In this document: positions 42,842-55,022 of the stretch, piece by piece
Numbering within the stretch: position 1 is the stretch's first letter
How the letters are laid out: every line of letters begins with the position of its first letter
Origin: Roridomyces roridus
Lineage: Eukaryota; Basidiomycota; Agaricomycetes; Agaricales; Mycenaceae
Length of the DNA: 64,000 nt
Direction: 5' to 3'
Assembly: GCA_029378245.1 (NCBI GenBank)
Contig: JARKIF010000003.1
Span: 2,046,001 to 2,110,000, forward strand
Made by a program: the position numbers and the translations under genes
The notes under the pieces: model-generated
Database searches by the model: none
What the model was told of the DNA's origin: nothing
Seen by the model: only the letters and a program-made list of their open reading frames with translations

Positions 42842-44383
42842 TCAATACATGCTCCACTCGGCCTCGTCCACATCCAATCTTCCCATTGGCGCCCTCCCAG
42901 TATCAAGTACCGGCGTATGCTCCAAAACAGGAGCATGTCTCACCGCCGTCATCTCTTGCCCTCCATTTCGCCAACTGCTACTGAGCTTGACAATCTCCTC
43001 ATCCTTCGGCGATTCCGGGAATGCCTTGCCCACCCCAAAAGCTTGCTCAGGTTCAAGTCGACCGAGTGATTTCACCCACTCCCCGACTGCAGCAAGGGAT
43101 ACACGGACTTCGTAGGAACCACCTTCGGTCACAGTCTTGCAGAGCGCTGCGTTGACTCCGAATGCGAGGAAATACGCCGCTGCATGATCGAGGGCTTGCA
43201 TGGGTAGCGGTCGGGGCGCGACGGGGCGGTCTTTTTCCGCATGAAATCGGTGGTAAGCCTCCCCTTCGGCGGCGTTAAATCCCGTTGCGGTTTGTACGAG
43301 CGAGTCGAAACCCCGCCGGTCTTTCCACGGACCATCCCACCCCCAAGCAGTCAAATTAGCAACAACGATCCCAGGGCGCAACGCCGCCAGATCGGTTGCA
43401 CCGAATCCCTTCTCGGCCAACCCGCCGGGGCGATATGCCTGGAGGAAAACATCCGCAGATGAGGCGAGCGCCCGAAGCTTCTCCCGGGCTGCTGGGCTAG
43501 TGAGATCGAGCTGGGCCGTGCGTTTGAGGCGCGAGGTGTCAATGTCCAAGGTGGGGAGTGCAGGAAGGTGTGGGGAGGTTAGCCAGAGGACGTCGGCGCC
43601 ATGGGCTGCCAGGGAGCAGGTGAATGCTGTCTAAAAGAAAGGGGGAGGATAACAAACCAGCAAGGGTACGTCCTGCTATAGGGCCGGCTAAAACGCGGCT
43701 CAAGTCCAAGATGCGGATGCCTTCCAAGGGTCTTGTGAAAGGTCCAGATGTTCTCTTTGGCGCGTCACCGATTTTGATGATCTGCACAGGAGGGACACCA
43801 GAGAGTGCCTGTCTCTGCGGATGTGTGTCCCATTGAGCGATGGACCGGAGGGCGGTGGCGCACATCCCTCCAGCAGCGGCCGCGGTTTCAAACTCCTCTG
43901 CGTTCCAGCCAAGGAGGGCAGATTCAACGTCGGTGCGGGTCAAGGAGGGTGTGTTGGGAAGGCTCAGGAGAGAAAGAATGCCTTGACGGTGATGCGGAAA
44001 GTTGGTGTGTATGCGGACATAGCTATCATCTTTGGTTTTGTAAAGGCCTGCGATGCTGTCCCAGGTAGGACCGGGGGACTTTCCCTCAAGGGTATAAAAT
44101 ACCTCACTGTCTGTCGGTGAGTGAGTCGGTCGTTGTGAGATACTGGAGAAGGGTGCCAACGAAAGTCAAGGACGGCATGGCGCGCATCGACGGACACGGT
44201 CTGGTCCACGCCTGACCGCAGAAAGTGAAAATAAGTGGCAGAGAGGGCGGCCAAGCCGATGGCAGTCTGTGAGGCGAGCCCAAGTCTAAAGGAGGAGTTG
44301 ATTGCAGAGTCTGGGTCGCCCAAGAGGTGTAGACGAGATAGGAAGGAAGCCGGGAGGCCTGTTGATTGCCACAGTTTGAGCAT
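42842..44383 (-). CDS. CaiB/BaiF (family III) CoA-transferase
   Basis: Family III CoA-transferases move CoA between carboxylic acids through an Asp-linked intermediate. The proposed ATG is at 44381-44383 (MLKLWQSTGLPASFLSRLHL). Blocks are SSFRLGLASQTAIGLAALSA, EVFYTLEGKSPGPTWDSIAG and LLGWNAEEFETAAAAGGMCA. The family's core motif is RPLEGIRILDLSRVLAGPIA with the GP pair. After it come DVFLQAYRPGGLAEKGFG, RPGIVVANLTAWGWDGPW and GFDSLVQTATGFNAAEG. The order, with the core motif in the middle, fits the two-half fungal form. Stop at 42842-42844. Substrate unknown. Head-to-head with the next gene over 87 bp. Confidence 0.85.
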
Positions 44384-44470
44384 AAACACGCAGCAAGAAA
44401 GGAATTGATTGGTCTAAACGCGGTCGTGGGAAAATCAACCAAGACGCGTCTCTTCTAAACCTCAACGACG

Positions 44471-46315
44471 ATGCTACAGCTGCCGCCCGGCTCAATACTC
44501 ATCCACCCACCCTTCGATAATGTCGTTCTTGGCCCCGAAGGCATGACCTACGCCATTCTTGCCGAGCACCCAGACTGGTTCCTCGACGTAAAAGACTGGA
44601 TCACCCTCGACGACGACGACACCCAACGCATTTCCTATCACTCGGCCCTCGTTCCACCAGAGAGCGCCAGTGAAGCTCGTTGCCTTTTTTGCAGGCAGCT
44701 GGTTTCAAGGGCAAATTGGGACATCCACGTCCGCGACGAGCATCGGGTTGTGCTCGATCTCGGCCAATTCAACTCACTCGCAGCTTCATGTAGGTATAAT
44801 CGTACATTTTCCGTTCTCCTTTTGAACGCGCGACTTCTACAGCCATGCACGTGCCCGACGCGCCAATTCCTGCCAATGCCTCCACAGCCGTCGAACCCCA
44901 ACTCGGCGCCGAGGATGAACCCGCGTCACAGTCTTCCGTGGAGAAGGCGGTTGATGAAGTTGGGCCCGAGGCAACGAAACTGTCCAAGAGGAAGAAGATA
45001 GCACAGGTCAATTGCGAGGACGTCGACGCCGAAGCGTCGTCCGAGGCACCGAAACCTGTGAAGAAGAAGAAAAAGACGGCGCAGGTGGAATTGAATGTCG
45101 AGGTGGATGATACTGCGAAACCGGTGACGAAGAAGAAGAAATCAGCGCAGGTTGCCGCGACGATCGAGTCAACAAAGACGCCAAAGAGCACCAATGCCGC
45201 TCCCGAGCCAAAGAAAGCGCCCAAGAAACACAAGAAGCAGCAGGATCAAGTTGAGAACGAGGAGCCGGCTCCGACCAGGAAGAAGATTCTGAAGCGCAAG
45301 AGAGATGTCGATGCCGTCGCAGAGAGCACTCAGCAGCCCAAGAAGAGGAAGAATAAAACGTCTGCCGCTCCTCCGTCTTCCGATGCGCTGCCGTCCAGTA
45401 GCCAAACCCTTGCTTCATCGTCCGATGCCCTTACCCTCGTCGAGGACGACGAATCCTCAGAACCGGAAGTACAACTCGTCTGCGATCAAGGCCACAAGGA
45501 TGCTGGCACTCGTGCGCTCTGTACTCCTACTACAGGTAATCTCAAAACTTCTCTCCCTTCTGCCAAATCTATAACCTCGGTTGTGGCACCCCCCAGCCGA
45601 GGACGACGAGTCGCCGCCGAATTCCGATGGGTCTGTGGTGGCCTTGGGTTGGGAGCATTTTTTGAAGGATATTCCACAAGAGCCCCTCGATTTTCCGATG
45701 ATTTCGGCGATCCCGTTCCTCGACGATCCGGCCGCGTGGGCTGAGGCCAACTCTACTGCGCCAGTCCATCCGTACGACGAGGATTGGTGTGTGACGATTG
45801 ACGGTGTCAGGTTCACGTACGATGGGCAGTGTGCGGACCGGAATTTGTTGGTGGATGGGGCGTTTTTACCGGTGCCGACGACGGATGAACGCGAGCGGGT
45901 GAGAGTGGAGGAGCTGGCCTTCGAGGAGGAGAAGTTGCCTCGGGTGTTTTGGACGGGGAAACATCGCCAGGTTGAAGACGACGACGAGGATGTCGAGGAA
46001 GAAGAAGAAGAATTTCGTCCGCCCGCTCTTTATTTTCACGCTGACATGGACGTGGAATGGCCCGGGAATCCTAGTCTTGCTCCTTTCATTTTACCTGCTG
46101 CTTGGTACGTATGCCAGTTGCATCTCGGTGCTCGGACTGATATATTTTGGCTAGACCTACTCTCAATGCTGGATACTCGGAGACTGGAATGGATGGATTT
46201 GCTTGTGCTTTCTGGTAGATGCTTGCGACTGGTGGATTGCTTGGGACTGCTCCTTTTGTTCTTCGATGCGCTTTTTGTCAGAATACATCTGGGATTAGTT
46301 CGTGTTGAAGGTTGA
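44471..46315 (+). CDS. Lys-rich protein of unknown function, likely nuclear
   Basis: The ATG at 44471 gives MLQLPPGSILIHPPFDNVVL. One possible zinc-binding segment follows (CLFCRQLVSRANWDIHVRDEH, a C-x2-C...H...H pattern). A long acidic/basic tract has repeated KKKKK-type clusters resembling nuclear signals, and a folded C-terminal part carries VALGWEHFLKDIPQEPLDFP and DEDWCVTIDGVRFTYDGQC. Introns are 44790-44842 and 45536-45596. The 3' end is unclear. The frame stays open to 46315. Splicing a GT at about 46106 to the AG before ACCTACTC gives a natural-looking tail (PTLNAGYSETGMDGFACAFW), but creates TGA across the junction. No family recognised. Confidence 0.6.
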
Positions 46316-46364
46316 GTTCGTGCCCAAGTTGGCAGTGAACGCGTGAGGACAGTTGTGATGCCGG

Positions 46365-46412
46365 GGTCGACTCGGAATCCGCCGAGTCATGGTCGACTCG
46401 GAATCCGCCGAG
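46365..46412. repeat. 26-bp tandem repeat with CGG/CCG palindromes
   Basis: ggtcgactcggaatccgccg recurs at 46365 and 46391 with a 26-bp period. Each unit holds CGGAATCCG, an inverted CGG-N3-CCG pair of the kind bound by Zn2Cys6 regulators. The junction cgagtcatggtcgactcg is itself nearly palindromic. It lies about 260-300 bp before the GH43 ATG. Regulatory role is inference. Confidence 0.5.
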
Positions 46413-46627
46413 ATCACTTTTGAATAGCGCTGCCAACTTGAACTTGGATCACCCGACGTGGATATCGACTGACGGCGATGCAAACGGGCCGTATTGAACC
46501 CTTTATCTTCCAAGAAAATCCGGGCCGGAGCTGGTCACTTGAATATTGACTTTTGCCGGTATCCAGTCGTCCTCGTTTTCAGAAGCCACCCGACCGCTCG
46601 CGTGCTTTCCATTTTCTCCGACGCGCC

Positions 46628-46634
46628 TATAAAT
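46628..46634 (+). promoter_or_regulatory. TATA box of the GH43 gene
   Basis: TATAAAT lies 41 bp before the ATG at 46669. Confidence 0.55.
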
Positions 46635-46668
46635 CTACTGAACAACATGCTGCTTTGCGACCACTCTC

Positions 46669-48196
46669 ATGTTTCTGCTCAGTCTCCTCCCCGTCTTTGC
46701 CACCCTCGCTCGCGCAGCCGTTGGTCCTGGCGTAGTTAAAGGGAATGTGAACCCCGTTGCGGATCCCTCCCTATGCAAATCTAGCAGTGGAGAATATTTC
46801 CTCTTCTGTGCGCACTTTGTCACTCCCAAGAAGTCGACGCATTATTGAACGAGTTGGAAGCGACCGCCCCAGGAATACAAATCCGCACCTCCACTGACCG
46901 CACCACCTGGACTCTTCAAGGCCTCGTGTGGCCTAATGGCGCCAGTTGGACTGACGGTCAGTTCTCGGAGCCCTTTTCCTTTGCAGCCGTTACTGAACCA
47001 ATCCAGCTTATACCGGAACTTCCAACGGGTAACTATGTATCCGGTCGACCAATTGTCTTGTGTTGATTATACGTCCAGGAATCTCTGGGCGCCGGATTGC
47101 ACCGTTATCGGCGGTACTTTCTACGTCTGTTCGCCCTCGTTTCCGATGGCTTGTATGCTCATCCTTCACAGCTCTACTACGCTGCCTCGTCATTCGGCTC
47201 TCAAAATGTGCGTTCTGCTCACCTTGCTCTTCGAGGTCTCATGCGACATGAATCAAGTCTGCGATATTCTTCGCAAAATCCACCACTGGTCTTCCCGGCA
47301 GCTGGACCAACGAAGGGCTCGTCACCTCGACCGCCACTGGTGCAACTTATAATGCCATCGATCCCAAGTGATTTTCATTTTTGCCGGTTGCTGAATGGAT
47401 CTTGATGATTCCGCAGCCTCCTCATAGGTATGTTCTTTGCTCAAAGAAAGACCCATCCAGCTCACATCGTTCTAGTTGGCAGCAACTGGTATCTCTCCCT
47501 CGGAAGTTTCTGGACTGGCATTAAGTTGATGACGTGCGCAATATTCAGCCCTCCCCTCGCAGTTTTAAATGTTCTCCAGCCTGTCCTCCTCCACGGGCAA
47601 GCCGTCCAGCACCGCCGTTACCTCGCTCGCGACACGCACAGTTAACAACGGTGCCATCGAGGCGAGCGTCATATTTCCCTTTGGCTCGTTCTACTACCTC
47701 TTCACGTCTTGGGATAACTGCTGCGATGGCACGTCCAGGTTGGCCGGTGACCCTCCATTCCACTTGACCTGAATAACACAGTCTTTTAGCACATACAATA
47801 TCCGCGTGGGTCGCTCCTCGAGTGTAACGGGCCCCTTCGTCGACGCCTCAGGCATCTCTCTCCTTAACGGCGGCGGCACTCTCGTCCTCGGGACCCAAAC
47901 CCAGTTTAACGAATTTGGGCCTGGGGGACAGGACTTGCTCACAGACAGCGATGGCACTGTTATGGTTTATCGTGAGTGTCCCTGGCCTTTCCCCTTGCAA
48001 ATGCTGAATGAATGGTAGATTATTATACCTCTGCGGGCACGCTGGTGAGTGTGGTCCATTTGCCTTTAATTGCGATTGGACTCATCGTTTGTAGTTGGGC
48101 ATCAATTTGTTGGACTTTTCGAGTGGATGGCCGGTACGTTGTTTGGGACCGTTTAGCGCGTTATAGGCTGACTTTTATTTCCAGGTCGTTGTGTGA
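46669..48196 (+). CDS. Secreted GH43 arabinan endo-1,5-alpha-L-arabinanase
   Basis: Pectin side-chain hydrolase. The ATG at 46669 starts a signal peptide (MFLLSLLPVFATLARAAVGP). The five-blade propeller shows the catalytic base in NPVADPSLCKSSSGEYFLF, then LWAPDCTVIGGTFYVYYAA. The middle Asp is in YNAIDPNLL and the general acid Glu in NNGAIEASVIFPFGSFYYLF, followed by SWDNCCDG. The tail is NEFGPGGQDLLTDSDGT, then WPVVV. The final intron places the stop at 48194-48196. About nine introns. It is the only plant-polysaccharide hydrolase here besides the amylase, and suits a saprotroph or litter decomposer. Confidence 0.87.
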
Positions 48197-48775
48197 TACC
48201 GTTAGGGTCTTGTTGTGTATGCATGAATATTACATCTTTTGGCGCGAGGTGTCGTGCGACTCCGACTTTTTCATTCCAACTTCTACCACGCGAAATTATT
48301 CAATTCAAGGAGGCAATTCGTGAAACCTGTGGGCGATCGAGCGTAGTGCCTATTAAGGGTCTGAACGTCAGCGAGACAACCAACCCGGCCTGCTGAGCAG
48401 CGCATCAATCCTGTTCGCTGGATTGTTTCTTCGTTGTTTCAACGTGAACTCATCTGCGCACTTCTGAATGTCAGGTTGTCGATGTACAATTGTGTGGGAT
48501 ATAATGGGACCTATATTTCTGCCAGGGAGAGCATCTTGCGGGAATTGGGTCCACGGCAGACGGTAGCCAGTGATGGCCGCCACTGATCGGCGATGTACTT
48601 CTTTCTTACCACACTCCGCATTCAAACGCCATCGTCGCGCAACAGTCGCGCCTTCGGGTACTGCCAGGTCAACCCTCACCTGGAAATAACAACCGACCCA
48701 AGCGGATAGCCAAAAGGACTTCTGGCGATAAAATACCGAGTCAGCACAAGCGATGGCCCCGCATCGTGAGCACTT
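48197..48775. other. Intergenic region between GH43 and DUG2 genes
   Basis: 579 bp. A 103-codon minus frame (48368-48679) has no recognisable similarity and is opposite no gene. No TATA box or repeat stood out. Confidence 0.45.
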
Positions 48776-51700
48776 ATGTTTGGCCTCACCTCCATGTTGA
48801 CCAAGGAGGTCAATGGGAAAAAAGCGTCGCTCAGTCGCGATCTATGGCAATCCAACGCGTCCCCTGCTCTCCCCACCTTGCTGCATTCCCTCGGAGAATC
48901 GCGCTCAGTCCTCAGTCTAGCCGCAAGCCATCTCTACATCTTTTGCGGTAGTCAAAGCCAGGATATTCCAGTGAGTTTTCTCACCGGTGAATGAGCTGCT
49001 TTAACGGACGACGCGAAAGGTATGGGACAAGAAGACTTTCCGTCTAAAAGACAAGCTTCGCGGTCATACGGGATCGGTCTTGGCCCTTGAATACGTCGCA
49101 GAGCGGGAATGGTTGTTCAGTGCCTCGGGCGACAGCACAGTCAGGATTTGGTCGACTACTAGTCTGGCCCCCATATACGAGCTGTCTCCTGTGAGTGGGC
49201 AAGGACGCGCAGTGATCACTCTTTCCTCATGGCATGATCACAGTACCTGGAAACCGCTGCGGGCGACCTGTTCTCCCTTGCTTGGTCGTCCTCGTTGCAA
49301 ACCATATTCATTGGTTGCCAAAACACGTCCTTGCAGTGGTACGACTTCCGTACAGAACTGCTCGCTCGGTCTCTCGACCTCTCGAGCACTGTCTCCTCTG
49401 GTCGCAGCACACCTCGCAAGGCCCACAAATTCTTCGACAGCTATCCGCAGTACGAGCGCAAACCGGCCGACATTTATGCGAACAACGGACCCAGTCGCGA
49501 CACCTCTCCGCACTCTGATCGGAGCGTTCCATGGCCACGTCGAGGCTACCTGCACATCCCGGCTGAGAATGTCCTCGATTCGGCGCATTATGGGTACATC
49601 TATTGCATGGCCATGCTTGACTCTATCGGCGGTGTTCGACTTGTTACGGGAAGCGGCGACGAGTTTGTCAAAGTACATACAGATCATTCACTCTTTCATT
49701 CGACATTGACACATTGAACAGGTCTGGGAATGCTCGGGAACAGATGCACCGACGGAACTGCACGCATTCGAGTGCAACAACGGGGCGATATACTCACTGG
49801 TCGTGAGAGACGAGACTGTCTATGCTGGATGTCAAGATGGTGCTGTCAAGGTTCTGGACCTCGAAACCAATACGCTGGTTCGGACCATCATAGGGCAAGA
49901 GGGTGTCGACGTTCTCTCCATGTCCCTCATCCACTCGGATTTATACACCTGCTCTGCCAATGGTCAAATCCAACGCTTTTCTGCATCCTTCGACTGCACT
50001 GCCTCATGGCAAGGCCACAAAGGCATCGTTCTATCCTCCATTATCACCCACAACTACTTGAAAGATCGACTTTATCTCGTGACGGGAGGCAATGACGACA
50101 ATATGAATATTTGGGAACTGGGTCCTAGGGATGAGGAGGTCATCCAGAGTCCAATATCTCTGAGGTCTGATCAAGATACCTTGACCTACGCACTCTCCAA
50201 ATTCGTATCCATACCTAGCGTGAGCAGTCAACAGTCACATCGGGAAGATTGCAGGCAGGCCGCTATCTGGCTCAAGAAGTGTTTGACACAGTTGGGCGCG
50301 AGTACGACGCTGCTTCCGACAGGCGAGGGTATGAATCCTCTCGTACTCGGTACATTTACTGGCACGACACCCAAGAACAAGCAACCGAAGCCTCGTGTCT
50401 TGTTCTACGGGTAAACAGCCCCGTTCGCGAGCGAATAAACATTCTAACTAGCCTTTGCAGACACTACGATGTCATCTCAGCCCCATCTGAAGGCTGGGAT
50501 TCTGACCCGTTCCACATGACTGGCCGAAATGGATATCTCTACGGCCGAGGGGTCACGGACAACAAGGGGCCGACGCTGGCCGTTGCTTGTGCCGTCGCGC
50601 ATCTGCTCGCGACCCGTGCGCTTGCCGTCGACGTCGTGTTCCTGATCGAAGGAGAGGAGGAGTGTGGGAGCACTGGTTTTGGGGATGCTGTTCGGAAACA
50701 CAAGGTAGTTTGTTTTTGCGACTTTCTTTCAGGACTGACCACTTCCTTAGGATCTTGTTGGGCATATTGATGCTATTTTGGTTAGGTATGTGCACCCTTG
50801 GGCTGTACACGCCTTTCTAACCAACTCTTTGCAGCAATTCGACGTGGATTGCAGAGGATACTCCCTGTATTACGTATGGGCTCCGTGGAGTTATCCACTG
50901 TGCTCTTGAGATATCCAGCGATCTCCCCGATATGCATTCCGGAGTTGAAGGCGGCGCCGTCAGAGAGCCGCTGCTTGACATGTACTTGCGTCCGCCTATT
51001 GTCTTGACTGTTACTCACGAGGCGTAGGGTGCAATTGCTTGCCACTTTAACCGATGCCGAGCACCGGGTCCGTATTCCTTACTTCTGTGAGTCCTCGGCA
51101 TCCATCAATTTATGATGATCCGTCTGATTGCTCTTCGAACAGACGATCAAGTGCGTCAGAAGACGGACGCAGAGAAGGAGCTGTACCAGCGACTTGCGGG
51201 AGTCACTGGACAAGCACCTGAATCATTATCTTCCCGGTGGCGAGAGCCTTCTCTGACAGTTCACTCCATCGACATTTCCGGACCCAAGAGTCTGTATTCT
51301 GTTATCCTCCCGGTTGGTTTCTAACAATTATGCAGATCCCACTGTCATACCCGGCATGATCAAGTCTCAATTGTCGCTACGAATCGTGCCAGATCAGGAC
51401 CTGGATTGCATTATCAAGGCGGTCGTCTCGCACCTGGAAACCTCCTTCCAGGCCCTCAAATCCCCAAACAAACTCAACGTCAGACTGCCTTTTCTTTCTT
51501 TCCAACTCGTTCTCATCACCTGGATAGGTTAATGTAGATCACACGGCCGACTGGTGGCTCGGACGTTTGGACGACTTTTGGTTCAAGGCACTAGAAAGCG
51601 CCGTCCAGGAAGAATGGGGCATTGAACCGTTGCGCATACGAGAAGGAGGGTCTATTCCTTCCGTTCCTTTCCTAGAAAAGGAATTTGGGTGTCATGCGCT

Positions 51701-51830
51701 ACATCTCCCAATGGGCCAGAGCTCCGACCAAGCACATTTGCCGAACGAGCGGATATCCCTTGACAACCTGCAGCGTGGCAAATCGGTTGTCGAGCGGTTC
51801 CTCACTACCGTTGGAGAGTCGCCTTCTTGA
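48776..51830 (+). CDS. DUG2: Dug2: WD40 plus M20 peptidase-like subunit of glutathione degradosome
   Basis: Dug2 joins Dug1 and Dug3 to degrade glutathione independently of gamma-glutamyl transpeptidase. The ATG at 48776 gives MFGLTSMLTKEVNGKK. WD repeats follow: KLRGHTGSVLALEYVAE, FSASGDSTVRIWSTTSL, VRLVTGSGDEFVKVWECS and LYLVTGGNDDNMNIWELG. The M20 domain comes next: VLFYGHYDVISAPSEGW with a metal-ligand His-Asp, GRGVTDNKGPTLAVACAV, VFLIEGEEECGSTGF with the Glu pair, and REGGSIPSVPFLEKEFG near the end. Stop at 51828-51830. The WD40-M20 fusion and length are diagnostic of Dug2. About a dozen introns. Confidence 0.9.
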
Positions 51831-52220
51831 ATGGATCTGTAGATTAAACCCTGGCTTGTATTTATAGTAATCGAACGACAAGGAATAATATTAGGGCCAA
51901 CTAAAAAACCAAATCAAAAAAACACACAAGATGTCCAAGTTCCAGTGCCTCTGTGAAGCAAAAAAACGATCGCACTTGAGGCACCGTGACATAATATAGT
52001 AGCTAGGATCAGCCTACGCTTAGACAACAGAGGATGGAAGATAACACTGGGCACTGGGCACTGAACGGAATACGTCAGAGGAACTGTAAATAGACGATAA
52101 ACCAACAACAGCCAAAAAATTCGAGAAACGCATCCGAGAAGAGAGATGTAGGTAGGTATATGGGTGTTTTGAGTATATGAGGGCGTGGTGTGAGCCGATG
52201 GGGCGTTAGCAGTCAGTCTT
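51831..52220. other. Intergenic region between convergent DUG2 and MSB2-like genes
   Basis: 390 bp of A-rich sequence between two 3' ends; no ORF of note. A-runs near 51904-51925 and 51960 may lie in the UTRs. Confidence 0.5.
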
Positions 52221-55022
52221 CTACCAATTCATACTGCTCTGCTGCAGAATCGGCGCAGAAATCGCAGCCGCAGCCACGTTCCGCCTCTGGGTCATTCCCG
52301 GCGTCCTGCTGTCATAATTCCCCTCCTCAGGCCGCTCGCCCTGGAAGCCACGCAGTGAGTCCTCTGCGAAATAGAAACTCCTTCTCCGCTGCCCGCCAAC
52401 GCTGTCCTGGTCGAATTCACGGCCGTCAGGACGCGCCCCAGCAACATTCGGCGGGTCACTGAGGCGCCGATGAGCAAGTTCCGCGCGCCGCTTCCACGCA
52501 CGGTACGCCAAGAAGAGAAGCACAAGCACCGCGATCGCACCAAGTGCAGTCACGACGCCGATGATCGCATCTTGTCGTGTCTTGCTCTGGCTCGTTGCAC
52601 CCTCCGCCGTGTTTTGCGAGGATCCGCCACTGCTGCCACCTCCGTTGTTGGTAGAGGCCGGCGCTTGGACAGAATTCAGTGCGAATGCGGAGACAATGTG
52701 CGCGGCAAGCTCCGTCGCGATGGGGTTGTTGACACCCGTGTAAAAGAGCGAGTTCTTGGACCTGAGCGCAAGTTCGAGCTGGTCGACGGCCTCTGTCGGG
52801 TACCAGGCAAGGAACAGCGTCTGCAATTGATCCTCCGTCGATTCACCCGTGTACGTCGCCGGGACGCGAACTTGCAGAGCGTAAGTGACCACATCGCTTG
52901 CTGCACATTTATCAGTACACACACAACATCAAAAGGGGAAAAACACACTGGAGATCCCACCCGCAGTAGCAAGCATGAGAGGCACCATCGCGAACAACTG
53001 CGAGCTTGAGACGGGGCTCTTAACGACAAAGTCCCAGTCGAGGAATTGATCGAATAGCAGGCTGATGAACGAGGAGTTGCTGCCTGGGTTCTGCCCCGGA
53101 CCTCCCGGCGGGTAGATGCGCGAAGGAAGATCTGAGGGTAGTGCCGCCGTCGTGAGGGCCGTCGGGGCAGACGCCGTAAGTGAGATGGTCGTTGTCGCCT
53201 CGTCGGGATTGGAAAGTGACAACGCCGTAGTACTACTCAGGGGTGCGAGGGCCAGCGAAGACGCGGTCAGGATGAAGGTCAAATCCGAAGCGATCGAGTC
53301 AATGACGGTGGTGCTGCTACTGGCGACAGCGCTCGTCGAGGCACTGCCACTGAAGCTGCCACTGACACTGCTGGAGCTACCGGACGGGCCGGAAGGGAAA
53401 GCTGGTATAGAGGAGCTGGCAACCACAGACGCAGAGTCCGAGCCAGAAACCACCACCGAGCCCGAAGCCGAAACCACGGCCGAGCCCGAAGCCGAAACCA
53501 CGGCCGAGCCCGAAGCCGAAGCCGAGCCCGAAGCCGAAACCACGGCCGAGCCCGACGCCGAAACAACCACCGAGCCCGAAGCCGAAACCGAGCCTGAAAC
53601 CGAGCTCGGATTGGTTGGCGGGGCACTATCACTTGCAGATACCGATGCAGACGCGGAAATGATGACTTGAGAGCCACTGGCGCTGACAATCTCGCTTTTA
53701 CTAGCGGAGAAGGTGACACTTCCGCTGCTGAGACTGAAAGACGAACTCGGGGGGTTGGTGACAACGGACAGGATGCTGGAAAGCACATTGGACGGTCCAC
53801 TGTCACTTGCCGATGCCGAGGTGGGGACACTGGCCGAGGCGGAAGCACTCGAAGGAGGGTTAGTGATGACCGAGAGTACGCTCGAGAGCACATTCGTGTC
53901 GCTGGCCGATGCCGAAGCACTTGTGGGGCTCGACACAATGTCACTTGCAGACGCCGAGGTGACGATGCCACTTGCAGATGGCGAGGTGACGATGTCACTT
54001 GCTGACGCCGACGTGGGGCTCGAGGCGATGTCACTTGCTGACGCCGAGGTGGGGGCACTGGCGGAGGCAGAAGCGCTCGTAGGAGGGCTGGTGACGACAG
54101 AGAGTATGCTCGAAAGCACATTCGTAACAGTATCACTGGCCGATACCGAAGCGCTCGTGGGGCTCGACGCAGTGTCACTGGCCGATGTGGGCACAGAGGC
54201 AGAAGCAGCGTCACTCGTCGATGTGGGCGCAGAGGCAGAAGCAGCGTCACTCGTCGACGTGGGGGCAGAGGCAGAAGTATTGTCTGTACCGCTGGTGGAC
54301 GCCGAGACGGGGGCACTGTCAGTTGACGATTGCGGAGGGCTGGTGATGACAGAGAGGATGCTCGACAGGATGTTGACCGGCGACGACGACGATGCCGCGG
54401 CAGAACTGCTATCCGTGGGCGAAGCAGAGCTGCTGTCCGTGGGCGAGGCAGAGCTACTGTCTGTGGGCGAGGCAGAGCTACTGTCTGTGGGCGAAGCAGA
54501 GCTCGTGGGTGATGCAGAGCTACTGTCCGTGGGTGATGCAGAGCTACTGTCCGTGGGTGATGCAGAGTTGCTATCCGTCGGCGATGCAGAGCTGCTATCC
54601 GTGGGTGATGCAGAACTGGCACTGTCCGTCGGCGATGCAGAACTGCTGTCTGTGGGCGACGCAGAGCTGCTGTCCGTGGGCGACGCAGAACTGGCACTGT
54701 CCGTGGGTGAAGCAGAGCTGGTGTCGGTGGCGGACAGGCTCGTGGACGTAGCCGGGGGAAGAGACACGGATTGGGAATCCGTGGGGTTGGTCGGAGGGTT
54801 GAGCAAAGGACCAACGAGGGGCAGGTTATCGCCCAGATCCCGCTGAGCGACTGGTGCTGTATTAGTGGCGAGTGCTGGAAGGAGGGGCCAAGACACACCC
54901 TTCAAACGATACCGTGCCGCCTGAGCCGCGCGACGGACATGAGAACGGTTGAGCGAAGAGTCGGCGTGAGCGTTCGTAGAGGCGACAAGGGCGAGGATGA
55001 GGAAGAGGGGGTGGAAGAGCAT
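52221..55022 (-). CDS. MSB2: MSB2-like signalling mucin (Ser/Thr-rich single-pass protein)
   Basis: Msb2 mucins feed the filamentous/osmotic MAPK pathway. Exon 1 (52949-55022) and exon 2 (52221-52900), separated by a 48-nt intron, give 917 residues. The signal peptide is [20 protein letters not shown]. About 550 residues of Ser/Thr/Ala/Pro repeats follow: SASPTDSS units, then SASGSAVV units. A folded juxtamembrane domain comes next ([59 protein letters not shown]), as in the cleavable domain of Msb2. The membrane helix is [21 protein letters not shown] and the cytosolic tail is about 85 residues. Stop at 52221-52223. The name rests on architecture and the juxtamembrane domain; another mucin-like sensor is possible. 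Confidence 0.7.
54395..54735 (-). repeat. 24-27-bp coding repeats of the MSB2-like mucin
   Basis: About 13 imperfect units encode S-A-S-P-T-D-S-S. A second block near 53450-53600 encodes S-A-S-G-S-A-V-V. The repeats create long antisense frames, and such coding repeats are prone to length change between strains. Confidence 0.9.

Larger units (their letters stand above)
46316..46668. promoter_or_regulatory. GH43 promoter region
   Basis: 353 bp without a gene. It holds a 26-bp tandem repeat (46365-46412) and a TATA box (46628-46634). The rest is ordinary AT/GC-balanced sequence with a pyrimidine-rich stretch before the start. Confidence 0.5.

Noticed and set aside
53279..54898. Long frames overlapping the mucin (377 codons plus strand, 539 codons minus strand)
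   Set aside because: Shadow frames produced by the Ser/Thr repeats of the MSB2-like gene; their translations are repeat artefacts without a fold or start context.
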